A DNA stretch of 64,000 nt, from contig NZ_KI913949.1 in the NCBI RefSeq assembly GCF_000332095.2, positions 1,636,511 through 1,700,510 on the forward strand, read 5' to 3'. The notes below the pieces were generated by a model, which was given only the letters and a program-made list of their open reading frames with translations, ran no database searches and was not told the DNA's origin. Within the stretch, counting starts at the first letter, position 1, and each line of letters begins with the position of its first letter. The position numbers and the translations under genes were made by a program. This DNA comes from Leptolyngbya sp. PCC 6406 (GTDB lineage Bacteria; Cyanobacteriota; Cyanobacteriia; Phormidesmidales; Phormidesmidaceae). Of the stretch, positions 10,101 through 18,692 are shown one piece after another.

Positions 10101-10210
10101 AAGACTATGTCCATCTTAGCCAGGTCCTACAGAATTTGATTTCCAACTTCCGCTTTGACAAGATCATGAGTCTCACCCGTGGCGAATATGATCCAAGAGC
10201 GCAACCCTAA
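7112..10210 (+). CDS. Membrane hybrid sensor histidine kinase with C-terminal receiver
   Basis: About 1032 residues. The N-terminus has about seven hydrophobic segments (residues 15-215, MASE-like), then an extracytoplasmic sensor region of about 270 residues resembling a Cache fold, a last membrane helix ([17 protein letters not shown]) and a HAMP-like linker. The HisKA box [14 protein letters not shown] carries phospho-acceptor His573. HATPase boxes follow: N (MNNAIKFT), G1 (DTGPGI) and G2 (GTGLGL). A receiver domain has the acidic pair VVDD and phospho-acceptor Asp868 in [15 protein letters not shown] short helical tail follows. ATG 7112 is preferred over a TTG 6 nt upstream. The 3' end overlaps the GGDEF/EAL gene, so kinase and c-di-GMP regulator are probably one pathway. 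Confidence 0.92.
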   Translation: MDRSPERLAFLKTLLLKQRELLGLAVLLFLGPLGNYFRWSFFFNIDFLFGTISVWLILSLYGPRWGAIAALSAAICTYFLWNHPYAIIIFTCEFLLVGFFHQRHRQNLVLLDGLYWICIGIPLVWFFYSQALDVDPVQVQIIMLKQAVNGIFNALIASLILSYTALHLWIARPQANSTLSLQQSLFNLLVAFAFFPTLSLMAIDSHRVVEDITLGQKQHLQIISQHLTAQINTWYQQQFRATTALAQFAANLTLTPPLTPQILASLQQQTTSIQTLAPDLYHLVVANAADEILTIAPDDHGDQHQLVVPLNTDLSINSDLLVSTLSAPQWGAESSEQSILVLSQAILRQGELQGRVWAEIDLSTLQNILMATVETLDVQITLVDEGQRVISSTSSERDWGTPFDRYQTGERIPLSEQAYQWLPTAGSRLFMVRWTQSFFVRETILHDLRNWILVVESPARPYVQVLQKKHIQNLSILMVISGLALALATWLSRHLVNPLFQLAQVTTDLPDQILEKKVIQWPVSPVLELRSLVYNFQQMAGTLTQKFQELQAARRKAEVASEAKSEFLANMSHELRTPLNAILGFTTLLRRHASLKSHQVELALIQQSGEHLLDLINDVLDMAKIESGRVSLHEIHFDLIEFIRSLEEIFQLRARDKLLDLVVELDSNLPQVIQADQRKLRQVLMNLMNNAIKFTAMGQVCLRISLVRAELDAESGCWLQFEVEDTGPGIASEELGLLFQAFAQTQAGRVSQEGTGLGLRISNQFIKLMGGRIEVWSQVEVGSRFWFQIPVKIGDPTLLEFKPKPLPAIGLLPDQPHYRLLVVDDQVSNRRFLVKLLTDLGFEVREACNGQEAIELWQVWQPHLIWMDMRMPVVDGYEATRQIKMQMQGQATAIIALTASVFDEEKSLVLSVGCDDFVRKPFQPEVIVDKLIQHLGVKFRYAEPTAIALPPAATIVSTDLPANALDFMPQNWLDQFYQAATQANQKVLLQLLTEIPEDYVHLSQVLQNLISNFRFDKIMSLTRGEYDPRAQP

Positions 10211-12386
10211 ATCAACCATTTTAGTGGTTGATGATATTCCTGAAAACCTGCATCTACTGACTCGGGAGTTGACCATCCAGGGCTATGAGGTGCGTGGAGT
10301 TCTCACTGGTGAAATGGCCTTATTAGTTACCCATTCAACCACCATTGATCTGATTCTACTCGATGTCATGCTACCAGGTTTGGATGGCTATACCGTCTGC
10401 CAAACCCTAAAGAATAATCCCCAAACCCAGGATATTCCCGTCATTTTCTTAAGTGCCCTAGATGGAGCCCTAGACAAGGTCAGGGCTTTTGCAGTCGGTG
10501 GGGTAGATTATGTCAGTAAACCCTTCAATATTGTTGAAGTTATTGCCAGGATTGAAACTCAAATTAATCTGCGCCAAACCCAACTCAGACTCCAGCAATT
10601 TACCCAAGATTTGGAACAACGGGTCAAACAACGAACCCATGAGCTAGAGGTAACGAATCAGTCTCTACAGGCAGAGATCCACAACCGTCAAAAGATAGAG
10701 GATCATTTACGCACAAGTGAAGAACGTTATCGGCTCATTGCTAACCATATGGGGGATTTAGTCTGTCTCCATGGCATGGACGGTCAATTGCTATACGTCA
10801 GCCCGTCCTCCCAGGCGTTGCTAGGCTATGCCCCAGAAGCATTAATCGGTCAGAATTTTCAGGAGCTTTGCCATCCTGAGGATAGTATCTGTATTCAACT
10901 CGATTTCCAGAAGCCCATTAAAGCGGACGATTCCCTTTGCAGTTGCTACCGAGTAAAGCGACAATCGGGCCAATACATTTGGCTAGAAACTATTGCCAAA
11001 CCCTTAATTGGTGAAGCGGGGGAGATGAAAGGTGTCGTGACCAGTTCTCGGGATGTGACACGACGGGTCAAAATTGAAAGGCAACTGCGCCATGACTCTC
11101 TCCATGATGCTCTCACGGGGCTGCCCAATCGGGACTGGTTGGCTCGGCGATTGGAGTTGGAGTTATCGCAATGTCAGCGCTATGACGGCTTCAAATTCGG
11201 CCTGTTAATGATTGATTTAGATCGGTTTAAAGCCATCAATGATAGTTTGGGCCATCTCATTGGTGACAAGCTACTCATTGCAGTTGGCAATGTCTTGAAA
11301 ACCTGTGTTCGGGATGTAGATATGGTGGCTCGGTGGGGGGGGGATGAGTTCGTCGTCTTTCTGGATAGAATCAGCGATATCAAGGAAGCTATTCAAATCG
11401 CGGAACGGATTAGAGATAGCCTCAGTGATCCCCTGGAAATTGAAGAGAAATTGATTTTCACCTCTGCTAGCATTGGTATTTTAATGGGGGATAGTACCTA
11501 TCAGAATAGCAATGATGTTTTTAGAGATGTAGATATTGCTCTATATCGAGCTAAGGGGGCAGGGCGAAATCGCTATGAAATCTTCGGTTGGGAAATGTAT
11601 CAGGAAGCCATTGATCTTCTGAATCTAGAGAATGATCTACGCCTTGCTATCCGGGAACAAGGGTTTGTCACCTATTATCAACCGATTTTTTCTCTGCAAA
11701 CTGATAAACTCATTGGGTTCGAGGCTCTCGCCCGATGGCAGCATCCCCAAAAGGGATTGATCATGCCGGATGATTTTATCGACCTTGCAGAGGATACGGG
11801 ACTAATTAAACCCATTGGTGAGCAAATTTTACAACAGGTCTGTTCAATGGTAAGGCTCTGGGAAAATAGCTTCGATCTCAGCCCAGACTTTCGGATTAGT
11901 ATCAATGTCTCCGGTCAACAGTTTCGCGATCCTAAGTTTATTCAAACCATTGACCAGGCGCTCAGTCATACAGGGATTCATGCTAAGCATTTGAAATTGG
12001 AAATTACGGAGCGGATTTTGCTGGAACAGTCCGAGAGTATTATCCAGATTCTGGCGGAACTGAAAAAACGGGGGATTCAACTCAGTATTGATGATTTTGG
12101 TACGGGATATTCTTCCCTCAGATATCTGAGTCAGTTTTCTGTTAATACGTTAAAAATAGATCGGTCTTTTGTGACGCAAATGCAGGCGAATCAGCAGGGT
12201 ATTGTCCAAGCGGTGATCGATCTGGCTCATAATCTAGGGATGGATGCCATTGCTGAGGGGGTGGATTCTGCCCAACAACTTGAGCATTTGAAGCGATTGG
12301 GCTGTGAGGCGGCGCAGGGGTATTTTTTCTCGCCTCCCTTGCTCCCAGAGGCTGCTACTGCGTTAATACAGGGTTTGGGGGGTTGA
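10188..12386 (+). CDS. Response regulator REC-PAS-GGDEF-EAL
   Basis: A cytoplasmic c-di-GMP regulator of 732 residues. The receiver domain (VVDDIPENL, phospho-acceptor in [13 protein letters not shown]) is followed by a coiled coil (about 130-180), a PAS domain (about 180-300), GGDEF and EAL. The synthase motif is intact (RWGGDEF), with an RDVD inhibitory site five residues before it. The EAL domain is intact at [11 protein letters not shown], with NVSGQQF, EITE and DDFGTGYSS, so both synthesis and hydrolysis of c-di-GMP look possible. The start at ATG 10188 (or GTG 10179) lies inside the upstream hybrid kinase gene, suggesting translational coupling, and that kinase is the likely phosphodonor. 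Confidence 0.93.
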   Translation: MIQERNPKSTILVVDDIPENLHLLTRELTIQGYEVRGVLTGEMALLVTHSTTIDLILLDVMLPGLDGYTVCQTLKNNPQTQDIPVIFLSALDGALDKVRAFAVGGVDYVSKPFNIVEVIARIETQINLRQTQLRLQQFTQDLEQRVKQRTHELEVTNQSLQAEIHNRQKIEDHLRTSEERYRLIANHMGDLVCLHGMDGQLLYVSPSSQALLGYAPEALIGQNFQELCHPEDSICIQLDFQKPIKADDSLCSCYRVKRQSGQYIWLETIAKPLIGEAGEMKGVVTSSRDVTRRVKIERQLRHDSLHDALTGLPNRDWLARRLELELSQCQRYDGFKFGLLMIDLDRFKAINDSLGHLIGDKLLIAVGNVLKTCVRDVDMVARWGGDEFVVFLDRISDIKEAIQIAERIRDSLSDPLEIEEKLIFTSASIGILMGDSTYQNSNDVFRDVDIALYRAKGAGRNRYEIFGWEMYQEAIDLLNLENDLRLAIREQGFVTYYQPIFSLQTDKLIGFEALARWQHPQKGLIMPDDFIDLAEDTGLIKPIGEQILQQVCSMVRLWENSFDLSPDFRISINVSGQQFRDPKFIQTIDQALSHTGIHAKHLKLEITERILLEQSESIIQILAELKKRGIQLSIDDFGTGYSSLRYLSQFSVNTLKIDRSFVTQMQANQQGIVQAVIDLAHNLGMDAIAEGVDSAQQLEHLKRLGCEAAQGYFFSPPLLPEAATALIQGLGG

Positions 12387-12634
12387 TTCTGTGGGAATTG
12401 GATGCGACCTCTTGGTCTAGTACAGAAAGACAGAAGCAAGAAGGATGGCAAGGAATTCCTTGTCTTATGGGGGCATCTAGGTTGACAGTCCACCCGCCCT
12501 GGGTGACAGAGAAAGGATAGGAATACTGGGCCGCTTCACGTCGGTCTGTGGGAGATTTATTGCTTACCTGGCGGCCAAGTTTTGGGGCTCTACCAATAAG
12601 CTCTACCAATAAGTTTTATTTAAGTTTGGAGCCT

Positions 12635-13582
12635 ATGAGTCGGTCATACAAGGCTACTGGTATCAATCTAAAGGCGATCCCAATGGGGGAAACGGATCGT
12701 CTGTTGACGATTTTGACGGTGGAACAGGGGATAATTCGTGCGATCGCGCCGGGTGCCCGCAAGCATAAGTCACGGCTAGGGGGCCGTAGTGGCCAGTTTG
12801 TCATTAATGAACTGCTGGTGATTCAGGGTCGCCAGTTGGACAAGGTGGTGCAGGCCGAGACGGTGCGCTCTTTTCCAGGGTTGGCGACCCATCTGGCTAA
12901 ACTGACCGCTAGTCAGTATTTGGCGGAGTTGGTGCTGTGTCAGGCCCTCGGGGGACAGCCTCAGGAGGCGCTATTTGCCCTTTTTGTGGAGCATCTAGAG
13001 CGGTTGGATCAGGCGGCGATGGGGGGGGTGATGGCGAGTCTCTGCCAGGGAATCTTTCACCTATTGGCCTTGGCGGGGGTAGCGCCGGAGGTGCAACGCT
13101 GTTGCGTTAGCCAGACACCTATTGTGCCGGATCTGATGGCGACGGATTGGCACGTGGGGTTTAGCGCGATCGCGGGCGGCATTATCCAGGGACAGCACCT
13201 ACCCAATACCGTTGCCGAGAGCCATTCTCCGCGCCACCGTCTGAGAACTGCCCAAGGGCGCTACTCTTTTAATAGCTCTGATAATGGGTTAAATACTTCC
13301 CATCGTCCCCAACGGCGGGGCGGGATCCCCCAGACAGTGCCCGGTCCTACCCCGATTACAGCGGCGGAGTTAGCTCTACTCCAGCGGTTAGGACAGCCCG
13401 AACTCCTGATGGTGCAGGAAACACCGGGAGTCGGGGATTTTCCTGGCTCCCTATTGTCTCAGCCGCTATGGTCCCGGATTGAACATCTGCTACGTCAGTA
13501 TGCCCAGTACCATTTCGATCGCCCCATCCGCTCCGCTGCCCTCCTAGAGGCGTGCTTTCCCGTTACGGTTGCCCCCGAATGA
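12635..13582 (+). CDS. recO: DNA repair protein RecO
   Basis: RecO acts in RecFOR recombinational repair, loading RecA on SSB-coated single-stranded DNA. ATG 12635 gives 315 residues starting MSRSYKATGINLKAIPMGET, the usual OB-fold entry. The frame is open upstream to 12548 but without similarity. The N-terminal OB fold (SRLGGRSGQFVINELLVIQGR) is followed by an all-helical middle. The zinc-cysteine region seen in some RecO proteins appears reduced here (QRCCVSQTPIVPD). An Arg/Ser-rich insertion sits at about residues 195-230. A 13-bp direct repeat (CTCTACCAATAAG twice, 12588-12613) lies just upstream. The stop overlaps the start of the following MFS gene. Confidence 0.88.
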   Translation: MSRSYKATGINLKAIPMGETDRLLTILTVEQGIIRAIAPGARKHKSRLGGRSGQFVINELLVIQGRQLDKVVQAETVRSFPGLATHLAKLTASQYLAELVLCQALGGQPQEALFALFVEHLERLDQAAMGGVMASLCQGIFHLLALAGVAPEVQRCCVSQTPIVPDLMATDWHVGFSAIAGGIIQGQHLPNTVAESHSPRHRLRTAQGRYSFNSSDNGLNTSHRPQRRGGIPQTVPGPTPITAAELALLQRLGQPELLMVQETPGVGDFPGSLLSQPLWSRIEHLLRQYAQYHFDRPIRSAALLEACFPVTVAPE

Positions 13583-15018
13583 TGCTTCGCGAGTCCGAGC
13601 CCGATGCTGCCCCCAATACTGGACATGATGCTCTCCCGCCCTTGGCGGAACAGTCTGTCGCGGGTTCCGTCGCGGGTTCTGATGTGCCCCCAGAGTCGGA
13701 GCCGGAAGCGGTCTCAAGGGCGTGGCCAATTTTCAAAAATCGTAACTTTTTAATCCTCTGGAGTGGGCAGGTTTTTTCCCAACTGGCGGACAAGATTTAC
13801 CTAGTACTGATGATCGCCATCATCAGTACCCAATTTGACAGGCCAGGACAGCGGATCAGCCTCTGGGTGTCGGCAGTTATGATTGCTTTCACCATTCCGG
13901 CGGTGCTGTTTGGTTCCTTGGCGGGGGTCTATGTGGATCGCTGGAGCAAGAAAGGGACTCTGGTCTTGACCAACCTCCTGCGGGGGGGATTGGTGGTTGC
14001 CCTTCCTGCGCTGCTGTGGCTGGCTCAGGATTGGGGCACCATCGCCCAACTGCCGACCGGGTTTGGGTTGCTGCTGGTTGTGACCTTTTTGGTGTCTACC
14101 CTGACTCAGTTTTTTGCCCCAGCGGAGCAGGCGGCAATTCCCATGATTGTGGAGGGACCAAATCTACTGTCGGCTAATTCCCTCTACACCACCACGATGA
14201 TGGCGTCGGTGATTATTGGCTTTGCCGTGGGGGAGCCTTTTCTTGCGATCGCAGATCGCATCCTAATGCCCCTAGATGGTGGGGCGGGCTGGGGCAAGGC
14301 GATCATGGTGGGGGTGGGCTACGGGGTGGCAGGGCTCTTGCTGCTGGCGCTACGGATCCGGAAGGATCAACCGCCTCCGGCCCTCTCTCCCCACCCCTGG
14401 CAGGATATTCGCGAAGGGCTGCGATACCTGGGTGACAACTCCCAAGTCCGGGGTGCCCTGCTGCAATTGGTCTTACTATTCTCGGTGTGTGCGGCGTTGG
14501 CGGTGCTGGCGGTAAGCTTAGCGGAGGTGATGCCCGCCATTAAATCTTCCCAGTTTGGGTTTCTACTGGCAGGGGGCGGGGTAGGCATGGCTCTAGGGGC
14601 GGCGGCGGTAGGTCAGTTTGGCCAACGGTTTTCTCGCCAAATTCTGAGCTTGTTCGGATCCCTAGGCATGGGCTTAGTGCTGGTTGCCCTAGCGACAGTG
14701 ACAACCCAATTCTGGCCTGCTCTGGCACTGCTAGTGCTACTGGGATTTTTTGCCGCTGGCATTGGTATTCCCATGCAGACCATGATCCAGGAGCAGACGC
14801 CAGCGGAGATGCGAGGCAAGGTGTTTGGCCTGCAAAATAACGTCATCAATATTGCCCTGAGTCTACCCCTAGTGCTGGCCAGTGTGGCGGAAACGCTTCT
14901 AGGGTTGCCCTGGGTTTTCATCTTTCTGGGAGCCCTGGTCGCTGCAGGAGGTTTGGCAAGCTGGTATGCTTCCGATAGAGGGGCTGACAAGATGCCCTCA
15001 GCGTCTTCGTCTCAATAA
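13579..15018 (+). CDS. MFS transporter (EntS-like family)
   Basis: About 479 residues. An acidic, Pro-rich cytoplasmic head (about 50 residues) is followed by roughly twelve hydrophobic helices. The entry NRNFLILWSGQVFSQLADKI and the loop GVYVDRWSKKG fit the MFS_3 family of putative exporters (enterobactin- or macrolide-efflux-like). The late signature QEQTPAEMRGKVFGLQNNVIN is also typical. Start ATG 13579 overlaps the recO stop (ATGA), so translation is probably coupled, although no functional link with RecO is evident. The substrate is unknown. Confidence 0.88.
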   Translation: MMLRESEPDAAPNTGHDALPPLAEQSVAGSVAGSDVPPESEPEAVSRAWPIFKNRNFLILWSGQVFSQLADKIYLVLMIAIISTQFDRPGQRISLWVSAVMIAFTIPAVLFGSLAGVYVDRWSKKGTLVLTNLLRGGLVVALPALLWLAQDWGTIAQLPTGFGLLLVVTFLVSTLTQFFAPAEQAAIPMIVEGPNLLSANSLYTTTMMASVIIGFAVGEPFLAIADRILMPLDGGAGWGKAIMVGVGYGVAGLLLLALRIRKDQPPPALSPHPWQDIREGLRYLGDNSQVRGALLQLVLLFSVCAALAVLAVSLAEVMPAIKSSQFGFLLAGGGVGMALGAAAVGQFGQRFSRQILSLFGSLGMGLVLVALATVTTQFWPALALLVLLGFFAAGIGIPMQTMIQEQTPAEMRGKVFGLQNNVINIALSLPLVLASVAETLLGLPWVFIFLGALVAAGGLASWYASDRGADKMPSASSSQ

Positions 15019-15100
15019 TCTGATGATTGCGCCTACTTTTGCCCAAGGCTTCCAGCTTGCCCCTTGATCCTTGGGGATATGAAGATTTCCTTCTTAATAA

Positions 15101-16270
15101 ATGCATATTGCATGGCTCGGTAAGAAATCCCCCTTCTGTGGCAACGTCACTTACAGCCGAGAAATCACTCAGGCGCTGTTAGGTCGAGGCTATCAGGTCT
15201 CTTTTTTGCATTTTGACCAAGAGTCCAGTGGCCAAGAACTCGCGCCTTTCCATCCTTGCCCCGGTCAAGAGCGGGAGGTCTCCCTACCTTTTCTGTTCAA
15301 ATCCCAAGTCTTGACGATTCCCTCTCCCCGTTCCCGTCGCCTGTTGGTAGAGGCGCTGGAGCATCTGCGGCCCAATTTGGTCCATGCTTCCCTAACCCTG
15401 TCACCGTTGGATTTTCGCCTGCCAGAGATCTGCCAAGATCTGAAGCTGCCCCTAGTGGTCACCTTCCATCCCGCCTTTGACCGTAAGCTGCGGACCCTCA
15501 GTTCTGGAACCCAGCACTTTACCTATCAAATGTATGCACCGACGCTGGCCCGCTGCGATCGCGTCATTGTGTTCTCTAACTTGCAGCGAGACTTACTCGT
15601 TCGGTTAGGGGTTGCAGAGGAAACCGTAGCCGTTATCCCCAACGGTGTGGACGTAACCCGATACACCCCTGGCCCCTCTACCATCAAATCCACCCTCGGA
15701 GCGCGGCAGCTCTTTGTCTACCAGGGACGCCTATCCCTGGAGAAAAATGTCGAATCTCTGCTCAAAGCTTGGCGACTGGCGGAGATGGGGCCAGATCGAA
15801 AATTAGTGATCGTGGGCAGTGGTCCCCTAGAGCAGTCGCTGCGAATGTTTTACAACGGCGACGACACCATCCAATGGCTGGGCTTCATTGAGGATGAGCA
15901 ACGCCGTATCGATATTCTGCGGGGGGCAGATGCCTTCATCCTGCCCTCCTTGGTGGAGGGGCTCTCCTTGTCCCTGCTAGAGGCCATGGCCTGCGGCACC
16001 GCCTGTATCGCCACTGATGCCGGGGCCGATGGCGAGGTGCTGGAGGAGGGCGCTGGCATTGTCGTGGACACTCAGCGCGTCACCCAGCAACTCCAAATCA
16101 TTCTGCCTATCCTCCGAGACCATCCCGAGATGACCCGCCTCCTAGGGCAAAAGGCGCGCCGACGGGTGCTGGAGCGCTATACCCTCACCTCTAACCTGGC
16201 TCAGATTGAGAACATCTATCAAACCCTAGTGAAGGATTCAGCCTCTCTTTATGCGGGTAGTGGTGTCTAA
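15101..16270 (+). CDS. Glycosyltransferase family 4 (possibly DGDG synthase-like)
   Basis: A 389-residue retaining GT-B glycosyltransferase. The N-terminal Rossmann half starts MHIAWLGKKSPFCGNVTYSR. The C-terminal donor-binding half holds NGVDVTRYTPG, LFVYQGRLSLEKNVESLLKA, VIVGSGPLEQSL and the EX7E-type motif PSLVEGLSLSLLEAMACGT. From memory, the opening and the LVHASLTLSPLDF segment resemble cyanobacterial digalactosyldiacylglycerol synthase DgdA, which adds galactose to MGDG in thylakoid lipid synthesis. That assignment is a recollection and needs a search, so no symbol is given. It stands alone on its strand. Confidence 0.85.
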   Translation: MHIAWLGKKSPFCGNVTYSREITQALLGRGYQVSFLHFDQESSGQELAPFHPCPGQEREVSLPFLFKSQVLTIPSPRSRRLLVEALEHLRPNLVHASLTLSPLDFRLPEICQDLKLPLVVTFHPAFDRKLRTLSSGTQHFTYQMYAPTLARCDRVIVFSNLQRDLLVRLGVAEETVAVIPNGVDVTRYTPGPSTIKSTLGARQLFVYQGRLSLEKNVESLLKAWRLAEMGPDRKLVIVGSGPLEQSLRMFYNGDDTIQWLGFIEDEQRRIDILRGADAFILPSLVEGLSLSLLEAMACGTACIATDAGADGEVLEEGAGIVVDTQRVTQQLQIILPILRDHPEMTRLLGQKARRRVLERYTLTSNLAQIENIYQTLVKDSASLYAGSGV

Positions 16271-16272
16271 TG

Positions 16273-16325
16273 CACCGTTCCATCGTGGTACACCTCGGCC
16301 CCTCACCGTTCGGCTGAGCGTTCGC
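16273..16325. repeat. Fragment of miniature element A
   Basis: This is the inverse-oriented inner part of family A: it contains the reverse complements of CCGAGGTGTACCACGATGGAACGG and of the CTCAGCCGAACGGTGAGG expansion seen in the copies at 25599 and 55813. The terminal CTAG/GTACTCTGCGG end is missing. It lies directly between the glycosyltransferase stop and the damaged Uma2 gene. Confidence 0.7.
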
Positions 16326-16392
16326 CCATCTGATCCACCCTCGATAAAATGGGAATTATGATCTGCCCAGCGAGTGGCCAGAAGAACCCGGT

Positions 16393-17106
16393 TTGCCGGA
16401 CGTTGGCGCTAGCCCGTCGCGAGACGTATTTCACGATTTACAGCCCCAACTGCTGAGCCGTACCCTCAACCTGGCGGACTATAGCCGCGAGAACTGGTTT
16501 GCCGCCTCCGACCTCAACCTTTATTACGATGTTCATCATCCCCTTTGGCACAAACGCCCCGACTGGTTTCTGGCGGTGGGTGTCCCCAGGCTGTACGAAC
16601 GGCGGGAACTGCGTCACAGCTACGTCACCTGGCAAGAAGGGCAAAATCCCCATGTGGTGGTGGAATTCCTCTCCCCCGGCACTGAAAAAGAAGACCTAGG
16701 GCGTTTTTATCGCAGCAATGAGGCGCTCCCCTCTGACGAACCACCTAACCTAGAGCCAGCCGAGCAGCCCCCTGGTAAATTCGCCGTTTATGAGCAGCAG
16801 TTACGGGTTCCCCACTACATCACCTACGATCGCAAAACCCAACAACTGCGGTACTTTCAACTTTTAGCAGGGCAGTACCAAGAGCGTCCCCTAGCCGAGA
16901 CCGCTCCTCAGATTTGGCTCCCGGACTTAAAGGTAGGGCTAGGCATCTGGTCTGGCAGCTTTGAAGGTATTCCCAGCCATTGGCTGCGCTGGTGCGACGA
17001 CGAGGGCAATTGGCTCTGGACTGGTACGGAACGGGCAGAGCAGGCCAAAGAAGCTGCTTCTCTGCGCCATCTTGAGGCTGAAGGAATTCGGGCATCAGGG
17101 AAATGA
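16393..17106 (+). CDS. Uma2-family (DUF820) PD-(D/E)XK protein, 5'-damaged
   Basis: About 237 residues of the Uma2 restriction-endonuclease-like fold common in cyanobacteria, of unknown function. The core HPLWHKRPDWFLAVGVPRLY, VVVEFLSPGTEKEDLGRFY and YEQQLRVPHYITYDRKTQQ is intact, including the D...E-X-(S) positions. The 5' end looks broken. Family-like codons for YDLPSEWPEEPG lie in frame upstream but follow a TAA with no ATG, so only TTG 16393 can start. A few extra residues (GASPSR) also interrupt the head. The C-terminal helix is cut short. It may be a pseudogene; a MITE A fragment lies just upstream. Confidence 0.65.
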   Translation: MPDVGASPSRDVFHDLQPQLLSRTLNLADYSRENWFAASDLNLYYDVHHPLWHKRPDWFLAVGVPRLYERRELRHSYVTWQEGQNPHVVVEFLSPGTEKEDLGRFYRSNEALPSDEPPNLEPAEQPPGKFAVYEQQLRVPHYITYDRKTQQLRYFQLLAGQYQERPLAETAPQIWLPDLKVGLGIWSGSFEGIPSHWLRWCDDEGNWLWTGTERAEQAKEAASLRHLEAEGIRASGK

Positions 17107-17475
17107 CTTGCTCTTGCCTTGGTGCGACGATGACGGGCAAAATCACACTGTGGTGATAGCTGACTTGGCCGCTCTTATGGGTGCGCTGGGAGCACTGGGG
17201 ACAGTTAATCGTGGTGGTGGAAAAGTATTCTGTCTAAAACTCAGCCGTTGCTCTTCCATCCCATCACGTCTATCGGGGTGACTCTATCCTCGGGGGGGGA
17301 TGCAAAACTGTCAAATTCTGCATTTATAATTGCTGGGTATAAATGGGTGCTGTGTACAGAATCGCAACTTTGGGCATTGTAGAGAGTAACAAAAAGTGCG
17401 CCATGGCGGCATTTTGGAAAATCAAGTTCTCTAAACTTCACCCGTCTAAAGCCCTCGGCGGCGGGCTATGCCCAT
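17107..17475. other. Gene-free stretch
   Basis: About 370 bases with no convincing gene on either strand. A short open segment right after the Uma2 stop reads WCDDDGQN, reminiscent of the Uma2 C-terminal WCDDEGN, and may be decayed Uma2 DNA. Nothing else is recognised. Confidence 0.5.
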
Positions 17476-17582
17476 CATCTGATGTAACCGTCCCCTGAGC
17501 GGAGTCGAGGGGGACTTTTGCGGGAAATCTGGCTTCGACTCCGCTCAGCCAGCGTGATATGTGGGACGGTTACCATCTGATT
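17476..17582. repeat. Nested inverted-repeat element (about 105 bp)
   Basis: The outer arms are ATCTGATGTAACCGTCCC and GGGACGGTTACCATCTGA, and the inner arms CTGAGCGGAGTCGAG and CTTCGACTCCGCTCAG. Both are arranged so the segment folds into one long hairpin. It looks like a miniature element or recombination remnant. No coding frame spans it. It lies at the 3' side of the convergent TA pair. Confidence 0.7.
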
Positions 17583-17663
17583 TTGGCGAAACCCAGCATG
17601 GTAACGCCGCTGGCGTTTCCAGATTTTGAGTTGGCGTTGACGGCGATACTGCCCCTAAAGGCG

Positions 17664-17954
17664 CTACGAGGGGCGATTTTGCCGCCCGTGATAAACCTTG
17701 AGGATCAGCACCTCATTCTCCAAAAGGGTGTAGTGAAGAACGTAACCGGACTTGCCAAACGGAATCGGTAGCTTCCTTAAACCGGGTGCAGATGAGATCG
17801 GGGTACCGCGCTGGGGTATTTGACCCAGGCTTTTAGCAGCTTGAACGATTTTTTTCAGGGCAAGGGTAGCGGCTTCGGGATTGCGGGCTTTTAGAAATTG
17901 ATGCTGGCGATCAAGATCTGCGATCGCGGCCCGTGACCAAACTACTGTGGGCAT
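17664..17954 (-). CDS. RelE/ParE-family toxin
   Basis: A 96-residue protein of the RelE/ParE fold: MPTVVWSRAAIADLDRQHQF, LKKIVQAAKSLGQIPQRGTP, then RKLPIPFGKSGYVLHYTLLE and VLILKVYHGRQNRPS. The closing basic residues and aromatic positions match family members that act as mRNA interferases or gyrase poisons; which of the two cannot be told. The start overlaps the antitoxin gene by 13 bp on the same strand, with the antitoxin first as in most type II modules. Confidence 0.87.
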   Translation of the reverse strand: MPTVVWSRAAIADLDRQHQFLKARNPEAATLALKKIVQAAKSLGQIPQRGTPISSAPGLRKLPIPFGKSGYVLHYTLLENEVLILKVYHGRQNRPS

Positions 17955-18259
17955 GGGCGTTCGGTATCAGTCCCTAAACTGTCAACCCAAGCTTCAACCT
18001 GATTGTGGGGAATAGCGTCTTGTTGGTAATTAGCAAGCACCTCTAGGCTTTGTTGCACCATTTCAGCTTCAGTACGGGGCAGAAAATTCAGATTTTCGTC
18101 CAGTTCACCGAAGGCTAAATCGGAGTCAATGCGATTTAGGCTGGTGTCGTCCAAGAGACGCACGCCTGCTAGCAAAACCTCGACGGGAGTCTGATAAGCC
18201 CCTCTAGCAATTTGCCGTTCTACCAATTGGGTCAGTTCAGGCGGCAGGGTTACGTCCAT
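17942..18259 (-). CDS. ParD-like antitoxin
   Basis: A 105-residue antitoxin upstream of the RelE/ParE toxin. The N-terminal 45 residues (MDVTLPPELTQLVERQIARG..YQTPVEVLLAGVRLL) resemble a ParD ribbon-helix-helix DNA-binding domain. The acidic C-terminal part would wrap the toxin. The family normally represses its own promoter as an antitoxin-toxin complex, which is knowledge of the family rather than something seen here. The tail is longer than in canonical ParD (about 80 residues). Confidence 0.82.
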   Translation of the reverse strand: MDVTLPPELTQLVERQIARGAYQTPVEVLLAGVRLLDDTSLNRIDSDLAFGELDENLNFLPRTEAEMVQQSLEVLANYQQDAIPHNQVEAWVDSLGTDTERPCPQ

Positions 18260-18563
18260 GGCAGGTCGATCTGGATGTGTGTCCCTATGGTAGTCGTTGG
18301 GCGGATGTGTAAGGGGTAGTAGGGTTAGCTGCGTCGGCCAGGGTTAGGCATTATGCCTGGATTTGTCCCATGGGCAACGTGCTCATTACCGCTTCGTCGC
18401 TTGCTCTCAAGTTAGCACTGGGGTCGGGGCAGCCGTGCTGGGTAGAGTCCTGGGGCCAGGGAGAGAACCCCGGTTTCTTGAAGAAACCGGGGGGCTGGGG
18501 ATTTGTGGAGGGGGGTGGGGGGGGAACTGTAGGAGGGGTTGATGCAAGGGCGGGATTGAAACC
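18260..18563. other. Gene-free stretch containing a perfect 25-bp palindrome
   Basis: Positions 18468-18492 form a perfect palindrome whose arms are CCCCGGTTTCTT and AAGAAACCGGGG around a single G. The same half-site recurs in inverted arrangement at 49020-49078. This is a common dispersed palindrome rather than a terminator, as no T-run follows. The remainder is G-rich and shows no gene. Confidence 0.75.
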
Positions 18564-18692
18564 ATGGATGAGCAGCGGGTGCAGGCATATGTGGAACTGA
18601 TTCAGAAGCTGTTTGCCTGTCTAGGGGGGGCAGGAGGGGATGCTCCCGTGGTATTTGAGGTTAATGATTGTCCAGGGAATAGCAAGAAATGA
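18564..18692 (+). CDS. 42-residue leader ORF (remnant of a CHAT-protein N-terminus)
   Basis: ATG 18564 opens a 42-residue frame (MDEQRVQAYVELIQKLFACL...) whose TGA overlaps the ATG of the CHAT gene (AAATGA). The first 18 residues look like the short helical leader that starts many cyanobacterial TPR/CHAT proteins, while the rest (EVNDCPGNSKK) does not. It is either a truncated former N-terminus or a coupled leader peptide. It has no assigned function and is too short for certainty. Confidence 0.5.
   Translation: MDEQRVQAYVELIQKLFACLGGAGGDAPVVFEVNDCPGNSKK

Noticed and set aside
18468-18492. Rho-independent terminator
   Set aside because: It is a perfect palindrome with a one-base centre and no T-run, and the half-site recurs at 49020; it is better read as a dispersed repeat.
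18370-18600. Plus-strand 76-residue ORF
   Set aside because: Gly/Trp-rich translation of G-rich repeat DNA crossing the palindrome; not a credible protein.
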